A stretch of DNA of 64,000 nt from Niabella soli DSM 19437 (GTDB lineage Bacteria > Bacteroidota > Bacteroidia > Chitinophagales > Chitinophagaceae). The stretch covers positions 186,001 to 250,000 of the forward strand of contig NZ_CP007035.1 in the NCBI RefSeq assembly GCF_000243115.2. Reading direction: 5' to 3'. Positions within the stretch are counted from its first letter, which is position 1; every line of letters starts with the position of its first letter. The position numbers and the translations under genes were made by a program. Under the pieces are notes generated by a model. That model worked only from the letters and a program-made list of their open reading frames with translations, was not told where the DNA came from and made no database searches. Shown piece by piece: positions 34,217 to 43,026 of this stretch.

Positions 34217-34444
34217 ATGAAAAAAATATTTATTGCTTTGGTAATCAGTTCAGTAAGTTTTGTGGCTTGTAATAGTGGAGCTAATAGCGAGGCAAAAAGC
34301 GGTGATTCTTCTGCTGCTGCAGCCATAACTCCGGATAGCGCGAAGGCGCCGGTGACCGTTAGTACAGACACAATGGTAAACCTGGATACCAATGCTGCCG
34401 TTTCAGGAGCTGCCCACCACGTTGATTCATCTGCAAAAAAATAA
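34217..34444 (+). CDS. Small Ser/Ala-rich lipoprotein of unknown function
   Basis: A 75-residue precursor. MKKIFIALVISSVSFVACNSG is a lipoprotein signal with lipobox SFVAC, leaving about 57 residues of a low-complexity chain rich in Ser, Ala, Thr and Asp that ends HHVDSSAKK. No domain is recognised. A well-formed terminator follows 25 bases after the stop, so it is a monocistronic unit. It is divergent from the ECF sigma gene and shares a promoter region with it, including a GGGTTAC motif, so it may be a member of that regulon (inference). Confidence 0.75.
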   Translation: MKKIFIALVISSVSFVACNSGANSEAKSGDSSAAAAITPDSAKAPVTVSTDTMVNLDTNAAVSGAAHHVDSSAKK

Positions 34445-34469
34445 ATGCATTTATATTCGGCAAAAGAGG

Positions 34470-34499
34470 AGCCATTCCGTTATTACGGGTGGCTTTTTT
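34470..34499 (+). terminator. Rho-independent terminator after the small lipoprotein gene
   Basis: AGCCA and TCCG pair with CGGG and TGGCT around a TTATTA-type loop, with one bulged T, followed by a run of six T. It lies 25 bases after the stop codon. Confidence 0.7.
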
Positions 34500-34579
34500 A
34501 TTTCAGGTTCGAGGTCACAGGTTTCATGTTTCATGTTTGGACCATGAACTATGAACTACCGACTATGAACTAAATACCA

Positions 34580-34587
34580 TACCTTTG
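34580..34587 (+). promoter_or_regulatory. -7 promoter element of the RNA helicase gene
   Basis: TACCTTTG, exact TAnnTTTG match, about 29 bases before the GTG start. The sequence just upstream, including the -33 position, is made of GACTATGAACTA-type word repeats. Confidence 0.45.
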
Positions 34588-34615
34588 CCGCTTCATTTTA
34601 TATAAAAATACATTA

Positions 34616-36265
34616 GTGGTTACATTTGAGTCACTTGGGATTGAAGAGGGATTACTTCAATCATTACAGAAGATAGGTTTTAAAACACCTACTCCCATTC
34701 AGGAACAGGCAATTCCCGTTTTACTGCAAGGAACAAAGGATTTTATAGGACTGGCACAGACAGGTACAGGAAAAACGGCCGCCTTCGGTTTGCCTTTACT
34801 GCAATTAATTAATAAGGCATTTGTATCGCCGCAGGCACTGATCATTTGCCCTACGCGCGAACTTTGTTTACAAATTGCAAATGACCTGCAATCCTTTAAA
34901 CCGGAGAATGGAAACGTTCACGTTACGGCGGTTTATGGCGGAACGGCCATCAGCCAGCAAATACGCGAAATAAGAAGGGGAACACATATTGTTGTGGCTA
35001 CCCCGGGCCGTTTAATTGACCTGATCGAGCGCAAAGCGATCAACCTTAATGATATCCACTATGTGGTACTGGATGAGGCGGATGAAATGCTGAATATGGG
35101 TTTTAAGGATGATATCGAATTTATTTTAAAAGAAACGCCCAACCGCCAAAGCACCTGGCTGTTCAGTGCTACCATGCCCAAAGAGATACGGCAGGTAAGT
35201 AAACGGTATATGGAAAACCCGTTTGAAATTACCGTGGGTAAGGCAAATTCTGTTAACGTTAATATTGCCCACCAATACTACCAAACGCAGCATATAAACC
35301 GTTATGAAACCCTGAAAAGGATCATCGATTTTAACCCCGGCTTATATGGTATTATTTTTACCCGCACCAAGGCGGATGCACAGCATATTACCGAACAACT
35401 GATTCGTGAAGGATACGATATAGAAGCGCTGCATGGTGATCTGACGCAGGCGCAGCGCGATAAAGTGATGGCACGTTTTCGTGAAAAATCACTGGAGCTG
35501 CTGATCGCTACAGACGTGGCTGCCCGGGGTATCGACGTACAGGGCATCACCCATGTGATCAACTATGAATTGCCCGATGATACAGAAGTGTACACCCACC
35601 GGAGCGGAAGAACCGGGCGGGCGGGATTGAGCGGCATTTCCATTTCAATTGTAACGCCCAAGGAATTATATCGCCTGCGGCAGATTGAAAAGCTGGTAAA
35701 CACAAAGTTTAATAAGATCGACATTCCTTCCGGAAAGGATGTTTGCCGCAAGCAGTTTTTCCATTTTATCGATAAAATGCTGAATGCCGATATCAGTCAC
35801 GGCGAATATGAAGCCTATGTACCGGTACTAAAAGAAAAATTTGAGGCCGTAACAAAAGAGGAAGTATTGCAGCGGGTGGCCGCGCTTGAATTTGACCGGT
35901 TCCTGAGGTATTATGAGAACTCTGCAGATCTGAACTTAAGAAATGATAAGGGTGACCGGAAAGGAGACAGGGATGCATCCAGGGATAACCGGAACCGCTC
36001 CCGTGGCAACGGACAATACCAGCGGCTGTTTGTAAACCTGGGTACCAAGGACGGTTTTTACAAAGCCAGCTTCCTGCAATTTATCCTGGATATGAGCCGG
36101 TTAAATAAAGAACAACTGGGACGTATTGATATGAAGGAAATGAACAGTTGGGTGGAAGTGGAGGCTGATGCAGCGCGGATTATGATCAAGGCGCTGGACG
36201 GCAAAAATTACCGCGGCAGAAGAATCAGAATGAATGATGCTGAAGCGGGTGGAAGGAGAAGATAA
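34616..36265 (+). CDS. DEAD-box RNA helicase with DbpA-type RNA-binding domain
   Basis: ATP-dependent RNA helicase, 549 residues, probably acting in ribosome assembly or cold-shock RNA remodelling. The start is the GTG at 34616; no ATG lies in frame ahead of the Q-motif region (FESLGIEEGLLQSLQKIGFKTPTPIQEQAIP). Motifs in order: AQTGTGKTAAF (I), PTRELCLQ (Ia), TPGRLIDL (Ib), DEAD in VLDEADEMLNMGF (II), SATMP (III), GIIFTRTKADAQ (IV), ATDVAARGID (V) and HRSGRTGRAG (VI). After a charged RNRSRGNGQ-like linker, the C-terminal 75 residues (YQRLFVNLGTKDGFYKASF to NYRGRRIRM) fit the DbpA/CsdA RNA-binding fold. A terminator follows directly. Confidence 0.94.
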   Translation: MVTFESLGIEEGLLQSLQKIGFKTPTPIQEQAIPVLLQGTKDFIGLAQTGTGKTAAFGLPLLQLINKAFVSPQALIICPTRELCLQIANDLQSFKPENGNVHVTAVYGGTAISQQIREIRRGTHIVVATPGRLIDLIERKAINLNDIHYVVLDEADEMLNMGFKDDIEFILKETPNRQSTWLFSATMPKEIRQVSKRYMENPFEITVGKANSVNVNIAHQYYQTQHINRYETLKRIIDFNPGLYGIIFTRTKADAQHITEQLIREGYDIEALHGDLTQAQRDKVMARFREKSLELLIATDVAARGIDVQGITHVINYELPDDTEVYTHRSGRTGRAGLSGISISIVTPKELYRLRQIEKLVNTKFNKIDIPSGKDVCRKQFFHFIDKMLNADISHGEYEAYVPVLKEKFEAVTKEEVLQRVAALEFDRFLRYYENSADLNLRNDKGDRKGDRDASRDNRNRSRGNGQYQRLFVNLGTKDGFYKASFLQFILDMSRLNKEQLGRIDMKEMNSWVEVEADAARIMIKALDGKNYRGRRIRMNDAEAGGRRR

Positions 36266-36291
36266 TCATATAAGCACACTAGTACTACTAC

Positions 36292-36317
36292 AGGCGTCCG
36301 CGGGGCGCCTTTTTTTG
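36292..36317 (+). terminator. Rho-independent terminator of the helicase gene
   Basis: AGGCGTCC pairs with GGGCGCCT (one G-T pair) around a three-base loop, followed by seven T. It lies 26 bases after the stop codon. Confidence 0.8.
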
Positions 36318-36429
36318 TGGCGTGCCATGACCGGGAAGCTGGAGATGGATTAATAATAATAAGCCGGTATCAATCTTATTAAAATATCCAGGACCCTATT
36401 GATTAGAAAGATACTATTATTGAGCGGAC

Positions 36430-36690
36430 ATAGGCCGAGCCTAGGGCTCTCTGATTTCATTTCCACACAGGTGTTAACAAGGAACTAACGTCCCTTGTTA
36501 ACCTATTAAACCGGGGCTACGCCTCTTCAATCTTCCCCGGCAGGAAGGATCTGCCGGCACAATACTATTCTTTATATTATAGAAAGCCAGCGGCCCGCCC
36601 GGATGAACCTAGCGGGCTTGCGCTCATCGGGCAACTTCGGAAGTGATGTGCCGGGTAGAAAAATGAGTACCGTCGGCATGACCCATTTGA
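36430..36690 (-). repeat. Hairpin-dense dispersed element, copy B (inverted relative to copy A)
   Basis: Read on the minus strand this matches the element at 7891-8136. It begins TCAAATGGGTCATGCCGAC, has the CTTTCTAT and ATTGTGC segments, a GAGGCGTAGCCCCGGTTTAAT block, a perfect GTTAACAAGG/CCTTGTTAAC stem (36473-36502) and a GAGCC-CTA-GGCTC stem (36449-36437). An extra CCGGCAG/CTGCCGG stem lies near 36540-36560. Stems are better kept than loops. A 58-codon minus frame (36800-36624) runs into it but has no recognised homology. The rest of 36318-36857 holds nothing else I can name. Confidence 0.65.
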
Positions 36691-36857
36691 ATCTGAAAGC
36701 AATGCCCTATCGCTTTTCTTAATTGCCTTCCATCAGGTTCACATCGGTTGCAATCAGAGGCATAGCCAAGCCCATAATGATAATTCTGATACCGGTTCAT
36801 TATAATATATTGGTTGTTAGCATAATATTGCTTTCACTGCTACGGCTTTTCCGGCCA

Positions 36858-36886
36858 TAAAAAGCCCCGGGCGATCTGCCCGGGGC
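36858..36886 (-). terminator. Strong terminator at the end of the clp operon
   Basis: On the minus strand a 9-bp G/C-rich stem GCCCCGGGC/GCCCGGGGC (36886-36878 and 36872-36864) with a five-base loop is followed by TTTTTAT. It lies 27 bases after the stop of the 48-residue gene. Confidence 0.85.
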
Positions 36887-36912
36887 GCAATTAAATTTTT
36901 GGAACCGGTGCT

Positions 36913-37059
36913 TTAATTGCCACCAAATAAATTGGCAACAGCACCTTCCAGCATCGGGAATTTTTCCACTATATAATTTTTTACCGTCTCTAAAGCCTTT
37001 TGCGCCTGCTCGTCATTCAGGTTTACTTCTGCTTTAAGTTTGTCTATTAATTCCTGCAT
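36913..37059 (-). CDS. 48-residue conserved-looking helical protein behind clpX
   Basis: Short gene on the minus strand, ATG at 37059, stop TAA at 36913. The protein begins MQELIDKLKAEVNLNDEQAQ and ends in a hydrophobic patch, MLEGAVANLFGGN. It looks like two amphipathic helices, with the pattern LIDKLK...LNDEQAQKALETVKNYI, which recalls the small DUF2267/DUF937-type proteins (weak resemblance). It starts 51 bases after clpX stops and ends just before a strong terminator, so it should be the last gene of the clp operon. Coding use is like its neighbours and there is no other explanation for the open frame between clpX and the terminator. The function is unknown; a regulator or adaptor of Clp is possible but unsupported. 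Confidence 0.65.
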   Translation of the reverse strand: MQELIDKLKAEVNLNDEQAQKALETVKNYIVEKFPMLEGAVANLFGGN

Positions 37060-37110
37060 AATTATTTGTGTTAAGATTAAAATTAATAATTGCGAAGTAC
37101 AGCGGCTTCT

Positions 37111-38358
37111 TTAAGCTGCTTTTACCAATCCCATCTTGCTTTTTTCAAATTTGCGCCGGGCATAATCTTTTGTAAGGATAAAGCTGGTTTCAGCAGAAGA
37201 AGGAAGCTCATACATAGCGTCTGTGAGAATGCTTTCGCAGATACTACGCAGCCCCCTTGCGCCTAATTTATATTCAACCGCCTTTTCCACCATAAAATCC
37301 AGTACCGAAGGGTCCACCTCCAAATCTATTCCTTCCAGTTCAAACAGCTTTTTATACTGTTTCATCAAGGCATTTTTGGGTTCGGTAAGAATGGCGCGCA
37401 GGGTAGGCGCGTCCAGGGGATCGAGATGCGTCACCACGGGTAAACGCCCCAGCAGTTCGGGGATTAAACCAAAGCTTTTCAGGTCCTGGGCGTTCACAAA
37501 ACGCAACAGGTTCTTTTTCATATCTTCCTGCTCTTCTTTATCTACATTAAATCCAATCGTATTGGTTTGCACCCGGCGGGCGATGATCTTATCGACCCCG
37601 TCGAAAGCTCCCCCGCAAATGAACAGGATATTCTGCGTATTTACCTTGATGAGCTTTTGATCCGGGTGCTTACGACCCCCTTGCGGCGGAACCAGCACAT
37701 CAGTACCTTCCAGCAACTTAAGTAATCCCTGCTGAACACCTTCACCGCTTACATCGCGGGTGATGCTGGGGTTATCGCTCTTTCGCGCTATTTTATCCAG
37801 CTCGTCTATATAAACGATGCCGCGCTCTGCCGCTTCCACATCATAATTGCAAACCTGCAGCAGGCGGGTTAAAATGCTTTCCACGTCTTCCCCCACATAA
37901 CCTGCCTCCGTAAATACGGTAGCATCTACAATAGCAAACGGAACATTCAGCATTTTGGCAATGCTTCTCGCCAACAGGGTTTTACCCGTTCCGGTTTCGC
38001 CTACCATAATAATATTGCTTTTTTCAATTTCAATATCGGCATGGTTTTCAATTTCCCTGCTTTGCTGTTTTAATCTTTTATAGTGGTTGTAGACGGCCAC
38101 CGCCAGCACTTTTTTTGCATCATTTTGCCCGATCACATAATCATCCAGAAATGTTTTAATCTCCATGGGCTTTTTGATGGACTGGTTGAAATTTCCGGAA
38201 GCTTTTGGGTCTTCCTTGAAATGCAGTTCCTGGTCAATGATTTCCTGTGCGTGCTCTACACAATTTTCACATATATGCCCATCCTGGCCGGCAATAAGTA
38301 TTTCTACTTCATCCCGGCTTCTGCCACAAAAGGAACATTTTAACACATTATCAGCCAT
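37111..38358 (-). CDS. clpX: ATP-dependent Clp protease ATP-binding subunit ClpX
   Basis: AAA+ unfoldase that feeds proteins into ClpP, 415 residues from the ATG at 38358 ([14 protein letters not shown]). A frame to 38385 would overlap its own promoter. The N-terminal zinc-binding domain has CSFC and CENC. Walker A is [12 protein letters not shown] and the pore loop is [11 protein letters not shown]. Walker B and the following segment read [13 protein letters not shown]. The ClpP-docking IGF loop is present in [13 protein letters not shown], and sensor 2 in [10 protein letters not shown]. Its own -7 box (TATCTTTG) and a hairpin separate it from the upstream clpP genes, so it can be transcribed both with them and alone. 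Confidence 0.97.
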   Translation of the reverse strand: MADNVLKCSFCGRSRDEVEILIAGQDGHICENCVEHAQEIIDQELHFKEDPKASGNFNQSIKKPMEIKTFLDDYVIGQNDAKKVLAVAVYNHYKRLKQQSREIENHADIEIEKSNIIMVGETGTGKTLLARSIAKMLNVPFAIVDATVFTEAGYVGEDVESILTRLLQVCNYDVEAAERGIVYIDELDKIARKSDNPSITRDVSGEGVQQGLLKLLEGTDVLVPPQGGRKHPDQKLIKVNTQNILFICGGAFDGVDKIIARRVQTNTIGFNVDKEEQEDMKKNLLRFVNAQDLKSFGLIPELLGRLPVVTHLDPLDAPTLRAILTEPKNALMKQYKKLFELEGIDLEVDPSVLDFMVEKAVEYKLGARGLRSICESILTDAMYELPSSAETSFILTKDYARRKFEKSKMGLVKAA

Positions 38359-38382
38359 ATTAATTCTAAAGGGTTTAAGGTG

Positions 38383-38390
38383 CAAAGATA
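38383..38390 (-). promoter_or_regulatory. -7 promoter element of clpX
   Basis: TATCTTTG on the minus strand, exact TAnnTTTG match, 25 bases before the clpX start. It directly follows the hairpin at 38392-38417. Confidence 0.5.
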
Positions 38391-38391
38391 A

Positions 38392-38417
38392 AAAATCGCT
38401 GCCAAAACAGCGATTTT
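38392..38417 (-). terminator. Hairpin with T-run between clpP and clpX
   Basis: A 10-bp stem AAAATCGCTG/CAGCGATTTT with a six-base loop; on the minus strand a T-run follows. It is likely to end or attenuate the clpP transcript and, with the adjacent -7 box, gives clpX separate control. Confidence 0.6.
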
Positions 38418-38454
38418 CATCATTTAAAGAATATTTAAATACTTATGGGTGCGG

Positions 38455-39105
38455 CTACAGTTTTTCAACGATTTTGTCCGCAATTCCATAAGCGATCGCT
38501 TCTTTTGCATCCATCCAGTAATCGCGGTCAAAATCGTGCAGGATCTCCTCCACCGTTTTGCCGCAGTTTTCGGCCAATATCTGCGCGCCGATCTGCTTCA
38601 CCCGCTGCGTTTGCTTCGCCTGAATCTCCAGGTCGGAGCTTACCCCCCGGATAAACCCACCCAATGAAGGTTGGTGGATCATCACTTCACCATGGGGATA
38701 AATATACCGGTTGCCTTTGGTGCCGCCGCTCAGCAAAATACTGCCCATGGAGGCGGCTAAACCCATACAAACCGTGCTTACCGGGCTCTTGATCATCTTC
38801 ATAGTGTCATAGATCACCATACCGCTGGTTACGACACCCCCAGGGCTATTGATGAAAAATTTGATTTCTTCCCCCGGCTTGTCTGCTTCCAACAGTAATA
38901 ATTTGGTGGTCACCTCGCGTGCGCTTTTATCGTCTACCACGCCCCACAGGTGCACTTCCCTTTTTTCAAAGAACAACTTTTCCAAACGCTTGTTCAGCAT
39001 CATCAGGTCGTCTCTTTTATCCGGGGCTTCTTTTGGCTCCTCTTCTTCGTCACCATCAAAGCGAAGTGGGTTGAACCATTTATTTGAATTTAAATTTGAA
39101 ATCAT
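38455..39105 (-). CDS. clpP: Clp protease proteolytic subunit, second paralog
   Basis: Serine protease subunit of 216 residues. The catalytic triad is complete: Ser in GLAASMGSILL, His in MIHQPSLGGF and Asp in HDFDRDYWMDAKEA. The N-terminus carries about 35 extra charged residues (DGDEEEEPKEAPDKRDDL) before the core begins at LMMLNKRLEKLFFEKREVHLW, so the axial-loop region differs from its neighbour. It lies between the other clpP and clpX. Two different ClpP subunits can form mixed 14-mers in some bacteria; whether that happens here is open. A hairpin with T-run follows its stop. Confidence 0.92.
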   Translation of the reverse strand: MISNLNSNKWFNPLRFDGDEEEEPKEAPDKRDDLMMLNKRLEKLFFEKREVHLWGVVDDKSAREVTTKLLLLEADKPGEEIKFFINSPGGVVTSGMVIYDTMKMIKSPVSTVCMGLAASMGSILLSGGTKGNRYIYPHGEVMIHQPSLGGFIRGVSSDLEIQAKQTQRVKQIGAQILAENCGKTVEEILHDFDRDYWMDAKEAIAYGIADKIVEKL

Positions 39106-39125
39106 TTTATGTTTATTTAGTTGAT

Positions 39126-39175
39126 AAGTTGATGGGTTGATAAGTTTAAAGGACTTCCTATAAACCTATCAACTT
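39126..39175. repeat. Imperfect inverted repeat between the clpP genes
   Basis: AAGTTGATGGGTT at 39126 faces AACCTATCAACTT ending at 39175, and TTGATAAGTT is directly repeated (39121, 39138). It is in the 80-base spacer between the two clpP genes and could modulate their ratio at the mRNA level. Confidence 0.35.
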
Positions 39176-39185
39176 GGAAACCATT

Positions 39186-39869
39186 TTACTTTTTCTTTTT
39201 GTTTACCAGCAATACTTCGTCCACAAATCCGTACTCTTTTGCCTCAAGGGCGGTCATCCATTTGTCGCGCTCAAAATCTTTTTCAATTTGCTCGATGGAC
39301 TTATCGGTGTGGTGATTAACAATATCGTACAGTTCTTTTTTCAATTTGCGGATCTCGTTAACGGTAATTTCAATATCGCTTGCCTGTCCGCCAATACCGC
39401 CGCTGGGCTGGTGCATCATGATGCGGGCATGTTTCAACGCCGCCCGTTTGCCATGCGAGCCGGCGCCCAGTAAAACGCAGCCCATGGAAGCCGCCATGCC
39501 GATGCAAATAGTGGCAACATCCGGTGTAACATATTGCATGGTATCATAAACGCCCAGACCCGCATACACGCTGCCGCCGGGGCTGTTGATGTACATATTG
39601 ATATCCCTTGTACGATCGGTGCTGTCCAGGAACAGCAATTGGGCGGTTACTATATTGGCCACCTCGTCATTGATGGGATAGCCCAAAAAGATAATGCGGT
39701 CCATCATTAAGCGGCTGTATACATCCATCACGGCCACATTCATAGGACGCTCCTCAATAATATTGGGTGTCAGTGCGGTTACCAGGTGGTTGCCGTAGCT
39801 GTTCAGGGTATTGCTGGAGATACCCCTGTGTTTTACAGCATACTTTTCAAATTCCGAATTATATGTCAT
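39186..39869 (-). CDS. clpP: Clp protease proteolytic subunit, first paralog
   Basis: ClpP serine protease, 227 residues, first gene of the clp cluster. Triad: Ser in GMAASMGCVLL, His in MMHQPSGGIGG and Asp in KDFERDKWMTALEA. The N-terminus MTYNSEFEKYAVKHRGISSNTLNSYGNHL replaces the usual LxPxVIE start, then SRLMMDRIIFLGYPINDEVAN is standard. Compared with its neighbour it has the typical GxGGQASDIEI segment and a basic tail, VNKKKK. The order clpP-clpP-clpX suggests a hetero-oligomeric protease with a shared unfoldase. No trigger factor gene is upstream. Confidence 0.93.
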   Translation of the reverse strand: MTYNSEFEKYAVKHRGISSNTLNSYGNHLVTALTPNIIEERPMNVAVMDVYSRLMMDRIIFLGYPINDEVANIVTAQLLFLDSTDRTRDINMYINSPGGSVYAGLGVYDTMQYVTPDVATICIGMAASMGCVLLGAGSHGKRAALKHARIMMHQPSGGIGGQASDIEITVNEIRKLKKELYDIVNHHTDKSIEQIEKDFERDKWMTALEAKEYGFVDEVLLVNKKKK

Positions 39870-40377
39870 AGTTAAAAAATTATTTATTTCTGTTGATTAT
39901 AGCTTTTAAAAGTAATCAAATATTTTTCCATTTACAAAATAGCGGCTTTATGTGCCAAGTTGGCCGGTAAAATAGTCATTTGGGCATTTTTCGTTTCCGG
40001 TAGAACAATTTTAAAGGAGGTAAAATGACAGGAAGTTGAGCATCCCGCCAGCGGAATGGTATTTATTAGCTTAATATTGTATATTAAATCTTTATAATGG
40101 TTATTTGGATCTAATTTATTAATTTTGAGTCGGTTAAATATTTCCATGGGGAAGATGTGTTTATTTGCACGGCAATGAGGAAATAGTGTGCGTTTTGGAT
40201 CTTATTAAACAAAGATCGGCGGATGATTTTTTTTAATAGCATAACAGCAGCCCGATAGCCTTTGTAGTATCTTGTACCCTGTTTTTGTGTTTGAGAATTT
40301 TTAAGCCCCAAAACTTACCGCAAATTTCGATTCCCGTTGTGCAATTGGATTTTTTTTAATGTTAACTTGGGGTCATT
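39870..40377. other. Divergent promoter region between clpP and the hybrid kinase
   Basis: A 508-base gap without a convincing gene; minus frames of 66 and 71 codons look random. A perfect GGAGG with ATG five bases later (40016-40027) opens a frame of only four codons (MTGS) and is probably chance. TAATTTTG at 40119-40126 (+) matches TAnnTTTG but lies 250 bases before the kinase start. I see no clear clpP promoter. Confidence 0.4.
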
Positions 40378-43026
40378 ATGATCATACCGTTTTTAAAGAA
40401 GGCGTCTGAGAGAAATATCATTATTGTTTCTCTTGGTTTAAGTATGATCATACTGGTAGGATTGGGTATTTATGCAAACACCTATACTTATCGCTATAAG
40501 CGTTCCATGGAAAATACCACGGAAAAAGGCGAAATAATTGCCAAGGCAGATCAGATACATTTCGAATTTCAGGAACTGCAAAGTAATATGCGGGGGTACC
40601 TGATGGCTTCCGATTCCACCTACCTCTCCTCCTTTTATGTGGCGGAGCATATGATAAAACTGAACCTGACCCAGATCAAATCCCTTCCCTTAATGAAAGA
40701 GCAGCGAAGCGCCATTGCAGAGATCAGCGCTTTGATCGACCGGGAAATCAGTTTGGCAAAAACCATTCTTGCTGCTCATAAAGATTCTGTTAATGCGCTC
40801 GCCATTATGCAGGATAAGGGGGAGCGCTACCTGGCTTCCAATATCAAATACAAATTATCGAGCTTTATCAATGATGAGCGGGTGAGTCAAAACCAGGATA
40901 TCGCCTATGAAAAAAAGCACTCCAATTTTGATAAGGTTGTCTTTGTGATAACCCTCAGTATCGTTGCGTCTGTTGTTATTCTTTTATTATTGCTTTTATA
41001 TATTTTAAAAACATACCGGAGGCTGACGACCACAAAAAAGCTGTTGATGCAGTCGCAATTGCGGTTGGAAAATATTCTGGATATGTTGCCGATCGGGGTA
41101 ATTATTGCCAATGCTCTGAACGGGGAATATCATGCCAACCATAAAGCAATTGATCTGTTGGACAACCGGGTGGTTTCGGACGGTTATTTGTCTGGTGACG
41201 GCGATAAAGAAAGTAAGGAAATTTTGAGCAATGAGTTAATGGATACGTTGCTCATCGCCGAATCGCTAAAAGGGGCTCATCATATGGGTGTTAACCGGCT
41301 GGTGATAAAGAATAATAACGCCGAGATGCCGTTGCGTGTAAGCGCTACCCCGCTGTATAATGACAGCAACCAGATTGAATATGCCATCTCTGTGTTTGAC
41401 GATATTACTAATATAAAAAATGTAGAGAAGGAACTGATACAGGCAAAAAAACTGGTGGAACAATCATTGCGGTTAAAGGAGTCCTTTCTTACTAATATGA
41501 GCCACGAGATCCGCACCCCGATGAATGCGATACTCGGGTTTACAGAATTATTGGCCAAGAAAGACCTGGGACCCCAACAGAATGAATATGTAAAAACGAT
41601 TCGCTCCTCCGGTGATAACCTTTTAAGGCTGCTGAATGACATACTGGATTTCTCAAAGCTGGAAGCGAATATGCTGGTTTTTGAGGAGCAACCCATTTCT
41701 GTTAATGATATTATTATTTCCATTTGCGACCTGCTGGCGCCAAAAGCAACCGGTAAAGGAATTTCGCTGCGTCACGAATGCGATCCGGCTGTTCCGAAAG
41801 TAGTGGTTGGGGATTCGGTGAGATTGAACCAGGTGATCACTAATATTGTGGGTAATGCGATTAAATTTACGGAAAAGGGCGGGGTGGTTATTTCATCGAA
41901 GTACACGGGCATGAAGGGAGATAAGGTCCAGGTTGAGTTTATGGTAAAAGACAGCGGAATAGGCATTGCCCCGGACAAATTAGCGGCTATTTTCAACAGG
42001 TTTGAACAGGCAGATTCCGACACCAGCCGTTTTTACGGAGGAACGGGTTTGGGGCTCAGCATTGCCAAGCATCTGATTGAATCGCAGCAGGGTTCTATCG
42101 AGGTTGCCAGTGAACTGGGAGCGGGAGCTACTTTTTCATTCGTGATTCCCTTCAAATTGTATAATGAGCCGGAAGGGCGGCTAAACGTAGAGAAGAAGCA
42201 GGTCGCTATTGACTATGACTTTATGCGTTCCGTAAAAGTATTGATGGTGGAGGATAACCTGTTTAACCGAAAGCTGATGCAGGGGATTTTTGCCGAATAT
42301 GACCTTACCCTGGACATGTCGGAAAATGGCAAGGTGGCGCTGGAACGCCTGCACGATGCTGTTTATGACGTTATTCTGATGGATATTGAAATGCCGGAGA
42401 TGAACGGGTACGATACCTCAAGAATCATCAGGGATGAGCTCAAACTATCTACGCCGATCATTGCGCTTACGGCACATGCCATGGCGGGGGAAAAGGAAAA
42501 ATGTTTGCAGGCGGGTATGAATGATTATCTCACAAAACCCGTAAACGTAACGTTGCTTTTTGAGAAGCTCTACAATATTGTACATGCAAATGCCGGAGAT
42601 CGGGTACCTGAAAAAAAGGAAGTTGCGGTGGAAGAGGCGCCGGCAATAAATAATGTGCAACAGCCACCTGTTGCAAATGGAACTATTGACCTCAGTTATC
42701 TTAAAGAAATATCCAGTGGCAACAAGGAGTTTGAGAAGGAAATGATCGGACTGCTGTTGATGGAGGTGCCCGAACAGGTAACCCAACTGCAAGAGGCATT
42801 TGCTAACCGGGATTTTCCGGCCATCAAAGTCTATACCCACAAACTGAAATCATTGGTACCCATATTAGGCGCACCCGAAACCATCCCTTTTCTTAATTCC
42901 ATGGAAAAAGATGCAATTGCTGATAAGATCGATGATGAAAACGCAGCAGCTTTTGACGGTAAAATTGCATACATCAATAAATGTCTGGATGCGTTAAACC
43001 GGCTGCTTTTAGAAGAATATGCCTGA
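40378..43026 (+). CDS. Hybrid sensor histidine kinase: CHASE3-PAS-HisKA-HATPase-REC-Hpt
   Basis: Membrane sensor kinase with a built-in phosphorelay, 882 residues. A first helix (about 14-33) and a second (about 186-212) enclose a roughly 150-residue CHASE3-like periplasmic domain (ELQSNMRGYLMASDSTYL). A PAS-like region follows (LENILDMLPIGVIIANALNGEY). Then HisKA with His376 in NMSHEIRTPMNAILGF, and HATPase_c with N, G1 and G2 boxes (GNAIKFT, DSGIGI, GGTGLGLSI). Next come a receiver with Asp669 in VILMDIEMPEMNG and KP in DYLTKPVN, and a C-terminal Hpt domain with His821 in YTHKLKSLVPILG. A terminal Hpt needs a separate receiver as acceptor; the nearest is the stand-alone receiver at 52914. 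The PKS-NRPS genes follow after 544 bases. Confidence 0.93.
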   Translation: MIIPFLKKASERNIIIVSLGLSMIILVGLGIYANTYTYRYKRSMENTTEKGEIIAKADQIHFEFQELQSNMRGYLMASDSTYLSSFYVAEHMIKLNLTQIKSLPLMKEQRSAIAEISALIDREISLAKTILAAHKDSVNALAIMQDKGERYLASNIKYKLSSFINDERVSQNQDIAYEKKHSNFDKVVFVITLSIVASVVILLLLLLYILKTYRRLTTTKKLLMQSQLRLENILDMLPIGVIIANALNGEYHANHKAIDLLDNRVVSDGYLSGDGDKESKEILSNELMDTLLIAESLKGAHHMGVNRLVIKNNNAEMPLRVSATPLYNDSNQIEYAISVFDDITNIKNVEKELIQAKKLVEQSLRLKESFLTNMSHEIRTPMNAILGFTELLAKKDLGPQQNEYVKTIRSSGDNLLRLLNDILDFSKLEANMLVFEEQPISVNDIIISICDLLAPKATGKGISLRHECDPAVPKVVVGDSVRLNQVITNIVGNAIKFTEKGGVVISSKYTGMKGDKVQVEFMVKDSGIGIAPDKLAAIFNRFEQADSDTSRFYGGTGLGLSIAKHLIESQQGSIEVASELGAGATFSFVIPFKLYNEPEGRLNVEKKQVAIDYDFMRSVKVLMVEDNLFNRKLMQGIFAEYDLTLDMSENGKVALERLHDAVYDVILMDIEMPEMNGYDTSRIIRDELKLSTPIIALTAHAMAGEKEKCLQAGMNDYLTKPVNVTLLFEKLYNIVHANAGDRVPEKKEVAVEEAPAINNVQQPPVANGTIDLSYLKEISSGNKEFEKEMIGLLLMEVPEQVTQLQEAFANRDFPAIKVYTHKLKSLVPILGAPETIPFLNSMEKDAIADKIDDENAAAFDGKIAYINKCLDALNRLLLEEYA

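Noticed and set aside
36624-36800. 58-codon minus frame starting MNRYQNYHYGLGY
   Set aside because: It runs into copy B of the hairpin element and copy A does not keep the frame, so it is probably chance or a remnant.
40016-40039. Perfect Shine-Dalgarno followed by ATG
   Set aside because: The frame has only four codons before a stop and no gene follows in coupling distance.
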